A stretch of DNA of 64,000 nt from Cellvibrionaceae bacterium (GTDB lineage Bacteria > Pseudomonadota > Gammaproteobacteria > Pseudomonadales > Cellvibrionaceae). The stretch lies in the NCBI GenBank assembly GCA_002707785.1, contig PANW01000042.1, positions 91,184-155,183 of the forward strand, given 5' to 3'. Below, one piece after another: positions 1-8,239 of this stretch. The translations under genes were made by a program, and so were the position numbers. The notes under the pieces are model-generated. The model saw only the letters and a program-made list of their open reading frames with translations. It was not told the DNA's origin and ran no database searches. The stretch's first letter is position 1; every line of letters begins with the position of its first letter.

Positions 1-996
1 GGTTGTAGCGACGTGATCATCGCCACAGAAGATTCGAATATTGGCATGGCCGGCCCCGCCATGATCGAAGGCGGGGGTCTCGGCAGTTTTGCCCCTTCAG
101 AGGTGGGCCCCAGCTCTGTACAACACAGCAATGGCGTAATCGATATTTTGGTGAAAAACGAAGCCGAAGCCGTGGCTGCCGCCAAACGTTATCTGTCTTA
201 TTTGCAAGGCGACCTAGGCCAGTGGGACGCCAGTGACTGCCGACGACTTCGCCACCACATCCCTGAGAATCGTCTGCGCAGCTACGACATTCGCGCCTTG
301 ATCGATGATCTCGCCGATACTGACAGCGTACTAGAGCTGCGCAGCGGATTTGGTGCAGGCATGATCACTGCATTGGTGAGAATAGAAGGTCGTGCCTTTG
401 GGCTGATAGCCAACAACTCCAAACATCTAGGGGGTGCCATCGACAGCCCTGCCGCCGACAAAGCCAGCCGTTTCATTAAGCTCTGTGATGCGTTTGATTT
501 ACCGTTGATCAACCTTTGCGACACTCCGGGATTCATGGTCGGCCCCGACGCCGAGAAGAGCGCACAAGTCAGACATTTTTCCAGAATGTTTGTCGGTGCT
601 GCCAACATCAGCATTCCCGTTTTTAACGTGGTTTTACGCAAAGGCTACGGGCTTGGCGCCATGGCAATGACCGGCGGTAGTTTCCACGCCGGAGTCTTTA
701 CCGTTGCTTGGCCGACGGGAGAATTCGGAGCAATGGGTCTTGAGGGAGCCGTGCGACTGGGTTTCAAAAAGGAGCTTGAAGCCCTCACCGATGCCGAAGA
801 ACAAAAGGCACTGTTCGACAAACTAGTGGCTGCAGCTTACGAAAAAGGCAAGGCCATCAACATGGCTAGCACGCTTGAAATTGATGAAGTGATTGACCCT
901 GCAGATACTCGTCGCTGGATCATTCGTGGATTGAACGCGTCAGCTCCCACCACACCGCGAAGCGGAAAAAAACTCCGTTACATCGATACTTGGTAA
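1..996 (+). CDS. Acyl-CoA carboxylase carboxyltransferase domain, 5'-truncated by the window edge
   Basis: The reading frame is already open at base 1, so this is the C-terminal part (about 331 residues) of a longer protein. It belongs to the biotin-dependent carboxyltransferase family (acetyl-/propionyl-/methylcrotonyl-CoA carboxylases), which moves carboxyl from carboxybiotin to an acyl-CoA in the cytoplasm. Visible family signatures are MAGPAMIEGGGLG near the start, the acyl-CoA/biotin site stretch around GLGAMAMTGGSF, and WPTGEFGAMGLEGAVRLG about 90 residues from the end. In many gammaproteobacteria this type is fused behind biotin carboxylase and biotin carrier domains; whether that holds here lies outside the window. 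The substrate cannot be read from this part. It ends 18 bp from the convergent mgtC-like gene. Confidence 0.9.
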   Translation, partial: GCSDVIIATEDSNIGMAGPAMIEGGGLGSFAPSEVGPSSVQHSNGVIDILVKNEAEAVAAAKRYLSYLQGDLGQWDASDCRRLRHHIPENRLRSYDIRALIDDLADTDSVLELRSGFGAGMITALVRIEGRAFGLIANNSKHLGGAIDSPAADKASRFIKLCDAFDLPLINLCDTPGFMVGPDAEKSAQVRHFSRMFVGAANISIPVFNVVLRKGYGLGAMAMTGGSFHAGVFTVAWPTGEFGAMGLEGAVRLGFKKELEALTDAEEQKALFDKLVAAAYEKGKAINMASTLEIDEVIDPADTRRWIIRGLNASAPTTPRSGKKLRYIDTW

Positions 997-1014
997 TCTG
1001 AACACCTGCGCCCT

Positions 1015-1722
1015 CTAATCCCCAAGTGGGCGCAAACTAAACTCCTGTATTTCCTTAGCCTGTAGCATTCGCTCAGCGACCTGATGAAAAGCCCTTTCCC
1101 GCGTTGACCTCACCGTCATTTGGTATGCGATCGTACGCCCCTTGCCCTCCAACTTATAGCTCATGCTACTCACGGTTAACTCAAACTTTTGTAAAAACGT
1201 CGTGGTCGCAGTTTCGCCCCAAGCATCATCGCGCAGGAAGCGAATATTCAAATACGCGTAGCGTCGCATGGGCAACACATCGATTAGGCGATTAAAGATT
1301 GCCAGCGTAATCAATGTCAGTAACGTACCGGTAAACGCCGCCAGATAATATCCAGCCCCCAATACAATGCCAATCGTTGCTGTGATCCATATAGACGCAG
1401 CAGTCGTGAGTCCGCGCACAGATTGCTTGTCCTGCATAATGACACCAGCCCCCAAGAAACCAATACCGGTCATGATTCCTTGCGCCATTCTGGAGGGGTC
1501 GATACGCACAACATCGGTGTTTAACGTTTGAATCTGAAGGTGATAATCCATCAATATCATCAATATACTCGATGCCATGCACACCAGAATATGGGTGCGA
1601 AAGCCCGCCGCTCGACCGCGGTAAGCGCGATCCATTCCGATCATTCCACCGACGATGACCGCCGCTAGCAGACCCAGCAATAACTCAAATTCAGGTTTAT
1701 CAAAAAGCTCTAACTCAGGCAT
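1015..1722 (-). CDS. MgtC/SapB family inner-membrane protein
   Basis: A 235-residue protein with four to five hydrophobic segments in the first 140 residues and a soluble C-terminal domain of about 85 residues. The family pattern is clear: GGMIGMDRAYRGRAAGFRTH near residue 25, RMAQGIMTGIGFLGAG near residue 80 and SVRGLTTAASIWITA just after. MgtC-like proteins are inner-membrane proteins linked to growth in low magnesium and, in some pathogens, inhibition of ATP synthase; the role of environmental homologues is poorly defined. The start is an ATG preceded by a good ribosome site (AGGGAG). Upstream lies an unusually long gene-free stretch with a perfect inverted repeat (see 1856-1907). Confidence 0.85.
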   Translation of the reverse strand: MPELELFDKPEFELLLGLLAAVIVGGMIGMDRAYRGRAAGFRTHILVCMASSILMILMDYHLQIQTLNTDVVRIDPSRMAQGIMTGIGFLGAGVIMQDKQSVRGLTTAASIWITATIGIVLGAGYYLAAFTGTLLTLITLAIFNRLIDVLPMRRYAYLNIRFLRDDAWGETATTTFLQKFELTVSSMSYKLEGKGRTIAYQMTVRSTRERAFHQVAERMLQAKEIQEFSLRPLGD

Positions 1723-1855
1723 TCAACTCTCCCTGATGCGGATTCAGAGCCTCAAAAATCAGTCGCAGCGACTGGAAAATCGCCAATATTTTTTCAGCAT
1801 GTTATTGATGAGAAGGCTCGATGAAGCGCTCGCTTATTCAAGCCCCTTCGCAATC

Positions 1856-1907
1856 GCGCTTTTTGCTAAGGAGAAAGAGGGAACGAAGAACGCCCTGCAA
1901 AAAGCGC
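1856..1907 (-). repeat. 11-bp perfect inverted repeat upstream of mgtC-like gene
   Basis: GCGCTTTTTGC (1856-1866) is exactly complementary to GCAAAAAGCGC (1897-1907), with a 30-nt loop. It lies 134-185 nt upstream of the mgtC-like ATG, where a leader RNA or an operator could be. Neither side is followed by a strong T tract, so it is not a standard terminator. Confidence 0.5.
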
Positions 1908-2190
1908 ACTTAGTTTTGATCACCTTTTGGGGCTACGATCAGCTTTTAAGGTACCAACAGCGTTAAAAAAACATGAACACTTTTTCAGTTCTTACGCCCA
2001 TCCCGAAACAACCAAACTGTCACCAACAAAAACAAAAGCCAGCCGCTATGCAGGCACTCAGACTTTTACGCGCAAACATCAACTTCACAGTTTGATGAAA
2101 GCGCCACCATCAATTCGAACGCTTATCTCTTTATCCATTGCTAGACCACAAAGTGCTCTCTATATATAAAGATAGTAGAAAATACCCACA

Positions 2191-2215
2191 TTGATGGGCT
2201 GAGTGCGCCCATCAA
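2191..2215 (-). terminator. 9-bp hairpin downstream of thiolase-like gene
   Basis: TTGATGGGC (2191-2199) pairs perfectly with GCCCATCAA (2207-2215) around a 7-nt loop. It sits about 30 bp past the stop of the minus-strand thiolase-like gene. There is no clear T tract on the minus strand, so termination is only probable. Confidence 0.4.
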
Positions 2216-2242
2216 TCAGATGGGTTGATGAAGGCGATTGGG

Positions 2243-3304
2243 TTACCCTAGCAACACCAAGCCTTGCTTGTAACCAAGACCGCCATTGCCGTGAACCAGA
2301 CCAAAGGATCTAGTCGCGCTAGGCTCTTGCTGCAAAGACTCAAACATTGAGATCAAGCCATTAAGGGCCGGGTTATTCCACGCCGCCCTCGCTAAATTCA
2401 TACCGCCAGTTTGGGTAATAGGATGATGCTTAAGAAATGCCTCAAGCTTGTCGGCCGAATCGACAATACCGGTGGCCAACAAACACGCTAAAGGCACTAC
2501 TGGAAAGCAGGTATAAAGGTCGAGCTTGAGCTGGCCGCGCTCAAACAAGTCTGACAATGGCGCCAGCCCTTCGGATATCAGTCTATTCGAGACAGCTTTC
2601 AAGTGCTGATAGCTGGCGATCGCCTCAATGGCCTCCGGGCCGTCTTGCTCCAAGGTCACGCTCTCAGCCGCAACAACCGCGACACCGACATCGTCCACCA
2701 ACTGCATATCACGACAAACGGACTGACTGACCAACAACACAGCCCCCTCGAAGTCCACCACCGGATTGGCACAATCTACGCCGCGAAACAGTGGCGTCAC
2801 TGCGTTAAACCATGAAGCAGCAGGCCTTTTTGCTCCCAGAGAGCAAGACGAGAACGTGCGCCAATAGTTCTCAAAAAGCGCATCTCGCAACGCGATGAAG
2901 CTAGCGCCAGACACCCCCTGCTGACGCGCGAACACGCTCGCAAGCTGGTCGTAGGACTCCATCAAGGGTACTTCAGAGTCAAAGATCGCCATGGCCTCAC
3001 GCCTCTCGGATGAGGTGTAGCCCGTGCGTAACAGATCTTTGCCACGGATCAGCACGGCGCCCTCCTCACCTGACAGAATCAGTTGCTTAGCGGTGCAGAC
3101 CGCCTCGATGGGAGCGCAGCCACTGCGGAAATGGTCTTTCGCTAAATCGCTGTGCCAGTCTGCGCTCAGAGGATCAATGGTCAAGGCACGAGGCGTTATG
3201 CCTATTTCCGACTGTAAACGGCCCACATAGCGCTCAAGGGTATCAAAATCGCCCTTGCCATCGATTCGACGCCCAACAGCGACTAGCCTCACTGATGCAT
3301 TCAC
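2243..3304 (-). CDS. SCP2-thiolase-like (acetyl-CoA acetyltransferase-like) protein, divergent
   Basis: A 353-residue thiolase-fold protein. The C-terminal half shows the SCP2-thiolase pattern: a CFPVVPLACL segment near residue 267, TGGMNLARAAWNNPALNGL near 298 and VHGNGGLGYKQGLVLL at the very end. Thiolases cleave or condense acyl-CoA thioesters in the cytoplasm. In the N-terminal half, the place where the nucleophilic Cys normally precedes a Ser-Gly pair reads HFRSGCAPIEAV; the usual Cys position seems to be Phe, with a Cys displaced just after the SG. Activity as a standard thiolase is therefore uncertain. It stands alone, divergent from the cvfB-like gene, with no DUF35/OB-fold partner beside it. 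Confidence 0.7.
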   Translation of the reverse strand: MNASVRLVAVGRRIDGKGDFDTLERYVGRLQSEIGITPRALTIDPLSADWHSDLAKDHFRSGCAPIEAVCTAKQLILSGEEGAVLIRGKDLLRTGYTSSERREAMAIFDSEVPLMESYDQLASVFARQQGVSGASFIALRDALFENYWRTFSSCSLGAKRPAASWFNAVTPLFRGVDCANPVVDFEGAVLLVSQSVCRDMQLVDDVGVAVVAAESVTLEQDGPEAIEAIASYQHLKAVSNRLISEGLAPLSDLFERGQLKLDLYTCFPVVPLACLLATGIVDSADKLEAFLKHHPITQTGGMNLARAAWNNPALNGLISMFESLQQEPSATRSFGLVHGNGGLGYKQGLVLLG

Positions 3305-3408
3305 AGACTACTCCAAGCATAAAAAGCGCGTGATTCTAGCACAGGGTCGTTTACTCTCCGACAGACAACTCGTAAACTCCTCGACTTTGTTCCTCAGGCG
3401 CTTACAGC

Positions 3409-4242
3409 ATGGTAAAGCTCGGTCAATACAATCGACTCACAGTCATCAAACAAGTAGATTTCGGCGTATTCCTCGATGGCGGTGAAACCGGCAATATCTT
3501 ATTACCAAAACGCTACCTACCTAGGGCCTGTGAACTTGGCGACGAACTGGACGTATTCATCTATCTCGACTCCGAAGACGAGATCATTGCCACCACTGAA
3601 GAGCCCTACGTACAAGTAGGAGAATGTGCCCATTTAAAAGTCACTGACATTAACGACGCCGGTGCTTTTCTCGACTGGGGATTAAGCAAAGACCTGTTGG
3701 TGCCTTATAACGAGCAGCACAAACCCATGGAGGTTGGAAAATCTTATGTGGTGTGTGTTTATACCGATAACTATTCAGATCGAATTGTCGCCAGCAGCCG
3801 ACTCAGCCGTCACCTTCAAGAAGAGTCTGGCTTCTTCAAACCGCAACAACCCGTTAAGCTATTGATTTGCGGCCGCAGCGACATGGGCTACAAAGCCGTT
3901 GTCAATCACTCCCATTTAGCGCTTCTCTACAAGGACGATGCCTTTAAGCCGCTCAAATACGGTCAAAAAATCGACGGCTACATCAAGACCATCCGCTCGG
4001 ATCATAAAATCGATGTGAGCCTTCAGCTGCCTCCCATTCAGCAGCGAGCACAATTAACTGAACAGATCATTGCTCACTTGGAAGCCAATGATGGTGTATC
4101 GACACTGACCGACAAAAGCGCACCGGATGCCATCTACCATCAATACAACGTCAGCAAGGGAGCCTACAAAAAGGCACTAGGAAGTCTCTACAAGGCCAAA
4201 CGAATTATTATTGAACGGGACAAAATCTCCCTCACTCAGTAG
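3409..4242 (+). CDS. cvfB: CvfB-like S1-domain RNA-binding protein
   Basis: A 277-residue cytoplasmic protein of the CvfB/YitL family. Three consecutive S1-type OB folds are visible: residues 1-60 (GVFLDGGETGNILLPKRY), 67-130 (GAFLDWGLSKDLLVP, a diagnostic CvfB stretch) and about 140-205. A winged-helix-like end follows (AIYHQYNVSKGAYKKALGSL, about residues 238-257). In Staphylococcus the family binds RNA and affects virulence gene expression; in gammaproteobacteria it is widespread and little studied. It is a single gene, 104 bp from the divergent thiolase-like gene. Confidence 0.88.
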   Translation: MVKLGQYNRLTVIKQVDFGVFLDGGETGNILLPKRYLPRACELGDELDVFIYLDSEDEIIATTEEPYVQVGECAHLKVTDINDAGAFLDWGLSKDLLVPYNEQHKPMEVGKSYVVCVYTDNYSDRIVASSRLSRHLQEESGFFKPQQPVKLLICGRSDMGYKAVVNHSHLALLYKDDAFKPLKYGQKIDGYIKTIRSDHKIDVSLQLPPIQQRAQLTEQIIAHLEANDGVSTLTDKSAPDAIYHQYNVSKGAYKKALGSLYKAKRIIIERDKISLTQ

Positions 4243-4379
4243 GATTTTGATAGCGCCATTGAGCGCAGGCACTAGAAGCTCTCGACCTGGATTTGAAGCT
4301 ATAAGCTCAGTGGAACACCTGTGCGAAATTGAGCTGAGCGACTCGATAGTATCATGCTTTTCTGCAATACATTATGTTT

Positions 4380-4940
4380 CTAGTCTTGACTAAAGAGATA
4401 GGGAAACAAGGCCAGCTTTTCCTCAGCGCTCAACTGATTCATACGCTCAATGTTGGCCTCAGGTATTTTGTCGGAGTCGGGAAAGCGCTGCAGCACAGAC
4501 TCCAAACTGTCTTCACGGATTAAATGAAATATTGGATATGGCGCGCGATTGGTTAAGTTCTCCGCGTCATTTGGGTCTGTATCTGCGAAGCAATAGTCTG
4601 GATGAAAACTGGCAACTTGAATGACCCCATTCCAGCCGCCTCGGGAAAGCAGCTGATCTACCCAGCTAAGAAACTGATTGTAATCGTCAAAATCCTGTAG
4701 GAAATCGGGCACAATTACCAGCGTGGTTTCCAACTCTTCAACCGGCGTATCTTGCAGATGCTGCAGTTGTTGCTGAAGATCCTGTAACAACACGTCCTCA
4801 TCCTTTGCCTCTGACACCACAAAATCAATACTCTGATCTCGATTCGGTTTAGCCGCAAAGGGGCACAAATTGAGACCAATCACAACCTCGTGCAACCAAC
4901 GTTTAACCTGCATTTCGGCCTGTTTACGGCTAGTCGTCAC
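4380..4940 (-). CDS. DUF1415 family protein
   Basis: A 186-residue soluble protein with the DUF1415 signatures VKRWLHEVVIGLNLCPFA (residues 12-29) and FHPDYCFADTDPNDAENLTN (about 127-146), followed by NRAPYPIFHLIRE. The family is common in Proteobacteria and has no established function. The conserved Cys in LNLCPFA and the invariant HP..F...D pattern suggest an enzyme, but that is inference. It is a single gene, convergent with cvfB across about 135 bp. Confidence 0.85.
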   Translation of the reverse strand: MTTSRKQAEMQVKRWLHEVVIGLNLCPFAAKPNRDQSIDFVVSEAKDEDVLLQDLQQQLQHLQDTPVEELETTLVIVPDFLQDFDDYNQFLSWVDQLLSRGGWNGVIQVASFHPDYCFADTDPNDAENLTNRAPYPIFHLIREDSLESVLQRFPDSDKIPEANIERMNQLSAEEKLALFPYLFSQD

Positions 4941-5118
4941 CCGTTAATCTCCATACTCTATCCCTCTATCGCGGCCAATCGGCCCAAAGCGTCATCGAAC
5001 TTTCAATTCGTCAAAGTGCGCCATTAGCATTTCTTTACGGCTTCAAAAACTGTGAGAAAAACTGGCAATGGTACACTGCCAACAATCCATCCCCAATATA
5101 ATTACAAAGGAAAAAAAC

Positions 5119-5544
5119 ATGCGGAGCATAAAGACACTAGCTTGGGCCGCCTTAATCGCACTTAGCGCAAGCACTCAAGCGAATGATGAAGTACTCGGGC
5201 AGTGGAACACACTCGATCGATTTGGAGAGCCGGAATCACTGGTTGAACTCTACCGAGAAGGCGACACGCTGCAGGGCAAGATTATCAAGCTCTACGATCC
5301 GGCTAAACAAAATGCCGTGTGCGAAGAGTGTTTCGATCACCGAGAGAACCAGCCGATTGCAGGTCTGGTCTTCATCACTGGGCTGGAAAGCGCTGGCGAC
5401 CAATGGGTGAATGGCACCGTACTCGACCCAGAAACAGGTAGCGAGTACGACTGTAAGCTCTGGCTAGACGGAGATACGCTGAAATTAAAAGCCGGCTTTG
5501 GTTTCATCGCCCAGACTCGTGAATGGAGTCGAGCAGCGGATTAA
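5119..5544 (+). CDS. DUF2147 secreted protein
   Basis: From the ATG at 5119 the product has 141 residues. That start is preferred over an in-frame ATG at 5068 because AAAGG lies just upstream and the protein then opens with a standard signal peptide (MRSIKTLAWAALIAL, cleavage after STQA). The mature part shows the DUF2147 pattern: VLGQWNTLDRFGEPESLVEL at its start, a central GKIIKLYDP segment and EYDCKLWLDGDTLKLKAGFG near the end. The family is periplasmic with a lipocalin-like fold and no firm function. Two Cys in a CEECF motif are unusual for a small periplasmic protein and may form a disulphide. Confidence 0.85.
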   Translation: MRSIKTLAWAALIALSASTQANDEVLGQWNTLDRFGEPESLVELYREGDTLQGKIIKLYDPAKQNAVCEECFDHRENQPIAGLVFITGLESAGDQWVNGTVLDPETGSEYDCKLWLDGDTLKLKAGFGFIAQTREWSRAAD

Positions 5545-5552
5545 ATCAAACA

Positions 5553-5584
5553 CATAAGCAGTCCCAATGCTGGCACGGCTTATG
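5553..5584 (+). terminator. Weak hairpin after DUF2147 gene
   Basis: CATAAGC (5553-5559) pairs with GCTTATG (5578-5584) around an 18-nt loop, 9 bp after the stop codon. No proper T tract follows (CCTTCT), so this is a low-confidence terminator. Confidence 0.3.
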
Positions 5585-5719
5585 CCTTCTAGCCCTCCAA
5601 CACCCCCCTTCACTTCTATTGGGTGGTGCATTAGGGGGGCTTATTTCAAACGGCGCAGAAATCAACCCGAGACGAATTTGACCGTTGATGGATATTCATA
5701 CCACGCCAAAAATGCTTTC

Positions 5720-6094
5720 TTAGCTCGCTTGTAAATGATGATAGATGCGCTGATCAAGCTGAGACAAAATGCCCTCGACCTTTTGATCACCGACAGGGGC
5801 GTCATACTCAAAATACGCACCATAGCGAAACCCTCCCCGATCAACCCGGCGATTGCAAACAACCGCCACCAGTGCAACTGAATCGCTACCGTCCACTGAG
5901 ACCGACAATTTTAACAACATACCCACTTTGAACTCTCGTTCAGTTTGTATGCCAAAGCCCGAACGACTGATATCGACAAAACGCACCTCACTATCGCTAT
6001 TGTCGACGACAGGCCACACTATACGGGCAACAATCCCCTCTCGATCGTTATCGAATCTCAGTCTGGGTGCTTGCCGCCGCTCTTGATTTAACAT
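5720..6094 (-). CDS. PilZ domain protein (c-di-GMP binding)
   Basis: A 124-residue single-domain PilZ protein. Both c-di-GMP ligands are present: RxxxR at residues 7-11 (RQAPR) and DxSxxG at 41-46 (DISRSG). A free-standing PilZ domain usually acts as an adaptor that passes c-di-GMP levels on to motility, secretion or polysaccharide machinery. Three diguanylate cyclases in this window could supply the signal; there is no adjacent effector to name the target. It is convergent with the DUF2147 gene. Confidence 0.9.
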   Translation of the reverse strand: MLNQERRQAPRLRFDNDREGIVARIVWPVVDNSDSEVRFVDISRSGFGIQTEREFKVGMLLKLSVSVDGSDSVALVAVVCNRRVDRGGFRYGAYFEYDAPVGDQKVEGILSQLDQRIYHHLQAS

Positions 6095-6438
6095 GGTCAG
6101 TCTTTCCCAATGATGATTAGCGTATCGTCAAGTCCACTAGTACGAACGTCCATTCCCCGTCGACTTCACTTTGTCCTATTCCCGTTACCACCACAGCGCT
6201 AACGTGAACACGTCTAGTTAGCAATGAATCGAATCGAACTCAAAATATACCTATAACGAGTATAGACATCCTTTTAAATCTTATCTCATCGTCGAGAAAC
6301 CGATGGGACCTTCGTAGATCCAATGAATATTACGCCAACTCACTCTGTTTCAGACGGTTTAATGGTGGCCTCAATAGTCTTTGACTAAAGTGAAAGCCAT
6401 CATTCTCTCTTTTGCAGCTTTTCGGGCGACCTAAAATT
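6095..6438. other. 344-bp divergent intergenic region between PilZ and diguanylate cyclase genes
   Basis: No gene is visible. Both flanking genes are transcribed away from it, so it should hold both promoters. The only symmetrical element I see is the 12-bp palindrome ACGTGAACACGT (6202-6213), inside a slightly larger imperfect repeat; it may be an operator. AT content rises between 6235 and 6290. Confidence 0.5.
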
Positions 6439-8151
6439 ATGGGTAAACGAGTCTTTTACATCCCTCTAGCAGGACTACTGGCCCTTTCAATCAGTGCCTT
6501 TCTTGTATTCAGCTCGGTGCTACACAATTGGCTGAACGACTATTCTACGCGGGCGTTGGAAGCGGACTTGAATGGCATGATTCAATCCTTAAAACAGCAG
6601 AACCCGCCCACCCAAAGAGAATCACTGACACTTTTTCTGCAGCAGCAACGACTAGCCTATCCGACCAGACATTTCTCATTATTTAGTCGCCACGGAGACT
6701 TGGTTGCAAGCTCACGGCTCAATTCAGTTGGAAGCATGACCAATAGCAAAGCCGACAACCCGCCCGAAATTAACAGCGCAACCGCTGGCAATATCGGTAG
6801 CAACCAGAGAATCAATCCCACAGACAATCAACAAACCCTCTTCGTCGCAAAACCTATAGCATTTGAGGGGTTTCAAGGCGCCCTGAGAATCAGCACTCCA
6901 ACAGAAGTCATCAAGCGCATCGCGCGCGACCTCGAGACTATGGTGGCCGGACTTTTATTCACTATTGTAGGTGGAATGGCGCTTCTAGCACGAAGTTTGA
7001 TCTATCGCTTAGATCGACACCTTCACAGCGAACAAGAACAGCTCGAGCAGCATGTAGAAAACCGCACTCGAGAAGTTGAGCTGCTGCAGCGCTTAGCCAA
7101 TATGCTCGCGGCGTGCAATTCACTTAGCGAAGCTCAACAGGTAGTGCAAGACATAGTTCCGCGCATACTGGGTGACATTAATGGCGCCGTTTCACTGATG
7201 AGGTCATCGCGAAATCAGCTTGAGGTAAAGTTGGACTGGGGCGGCGACTGGCCTGGCGCAAACACGTTCGCTCCCGACGAATGCTGGGCCTTAAGAAAGG
7301 GTAAGTTCCATCTTGCCAATGATAAATATACCACTCTGCCCTGCTCCCATATGCGTAATGTAGGGGAGGAACAAACGCTCTGCATTCCACTCATCGCCCA
7401 CGGCAACACCATCGGCATGATGCACCTTTACATGCATAACCAAAACTTCTGCGAGGAGCGCATGCAACTCGCATTTACCATCTGTGAGCAGCTGGGGTTG
7501 GCGTTGGCCAATCTCACCTTACAAGAGAAGCTGCGCGACCAAGCGGTAAGAGATCCCCTCACCGGATTACACAATCGTCGCTTTTTGGAGGAATCCATTG
7601 ATCATGAGCTAATGAGAGCCCAAAGAAACCAACAAAACCTGTCCATACTCATGCTCGACATGGATCACTTTAAACGCTTTAACGACAACTTTGGACACGA
7701 CGCCGGCGACTATGTCCTCAAGGCATTGAGTTCACTGCTGATCAACGGTGTTCGCGGGGAGGATATTGTATGCCGTGTCGGTGGAGAAGAGCTGTGTATC
7801 GTCATGCCAGATGCTGACGGCGACAGAGCATTACAAGCGGCGGAAAAACTCTGCCACCAAGTACGTGATTTGCATCTAGATTTTCATGGGCAATCACTGG
7901 GTAAGCTTACGCTTTTGATTGGCATATCGACCTTTCCCGAGGATGCAGAAGATTATCAATCGCTGATGAAGATGGCCGATGTAGCGATCTATGAAGCAAA
8001 AGAAAATGGTCGAGACCATGCCCGACACTGCAACAAACAAACTATGCAGAAACACCAAGCAGTGTCTCCTCAAGTGGCTGAAACGCTGCGGGCGATCTCG
8101 GAGAAGGCTCAAGACTCCCCCCAAGACGGCGCTCTAGACAAGGACAACTGA
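6439..8151 (+). CDS. Membrane diguanylate cyclase (TM-sensor-TM-GAF-like-GGDEF)
   Basis: From the ATG at 6439 the product has 570 residues; a TTG nine codons earlier has no ribosome site. Order: TM helix about 8-28, periplasmic sensor domain about 30-165, TM helix about 167-189, a coiled coil with HLHSEQEQLEQHVENRTREV, a GAF-like domain about 230-357, and a GGDEF domain to about 530. The active-site motif reads GGEEL (about residue 448), an accepted active variant, with an RGED inhibitory I-site just upstream. It should make c-di-GMP from two GTP at the inner membrane and be product-inhibited. The ligand of the periplasmic domain is unknown. Confidence 0.9.
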   Translation: MGKRVFYIPLAGLLALSISAFLVFSSVLHNWLNDYSTRALEADLNGMIQSLKQQNPPTQRESLTLFLQQQRLAYPTRHFSLFSRHGDLVASSRLNSVGSMTNSKADNPPEINSATAGNIGSNQRINPTDNQQTLFVAKPIAFEGFQGALRISTPTEVIKRIARDLETMVAGLLFTIVGGMALLARSLIYRLDRHLHSEQEQLEQHVENRTREVELLQRLANMLAACNSLSEAQQVVQDIVPRILGDINGAVSLMRSSRNQLEVKLDWGGDWPGANTFAPDECWALRKGKFHLANDKYTTLPCSHMRNVGEEQTLCIPLIAHGNTIGMMHLYMHNQNFCEERMQLAFTICEQLGLALANLTLQEKLRDQAVRDPLTGLHNRRFLEESIDHELMRAQRNQQNLSILMLDMDHFKRFNDNFGHDAGDYVLKALSSLLINGVRGEDIVCRVGGEELCIVMPDADGDRALQAAEKLCHQVRDLHLDFHGQSLGKLTLLIGISTFPEDAEDYQSLMKMADVAIYEAKENGRDHARHCNKQTMQKHQAVSPQVAETLRAISEKAQDSPQDGALDKDN

Positions 8152-8207
8152 GCATATCCCACTAGCCAACCAGAACACTTAATCTAGCTTATACGCCGAT
8201 TCTCAAC

Positions 8208-8224
8208 GGCCGCACTTTGCGGCC
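8208..8224. terminator. GC-rich hairpin between convergent genes
   Basis: GGCCGC (8208-8213) pairs with GCGGCC (8219-8224) around a 5-nt loop, between the convergent diguanylate cyclase and DUF1295 genes. Neither strand has a long T tract, so it is a plausible but weak two-way terminator. Confidence 0.4.
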
Positions 8225-8239
8225 TTAGCGGAGATCAAA

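Larger units (their letters stand above)
1723..2242. other. 520-bp gene-free stretch between mgtC-like and thiolase-like genes
   Basis: No convincing gene: the short open frames lack family resemblance and ribosome sites. It holds an 11-bp perfect inverted repeat (1856-1866 and 1897-1907) upstream of the mgtC-like gene, and a 9-bp perfect hairpin (2191-2215) just beyond the 3' end of the thiolase-like gene. An mgtC leader and promoter probably lie in the 1723-1950 part. Confidence 0.6.
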
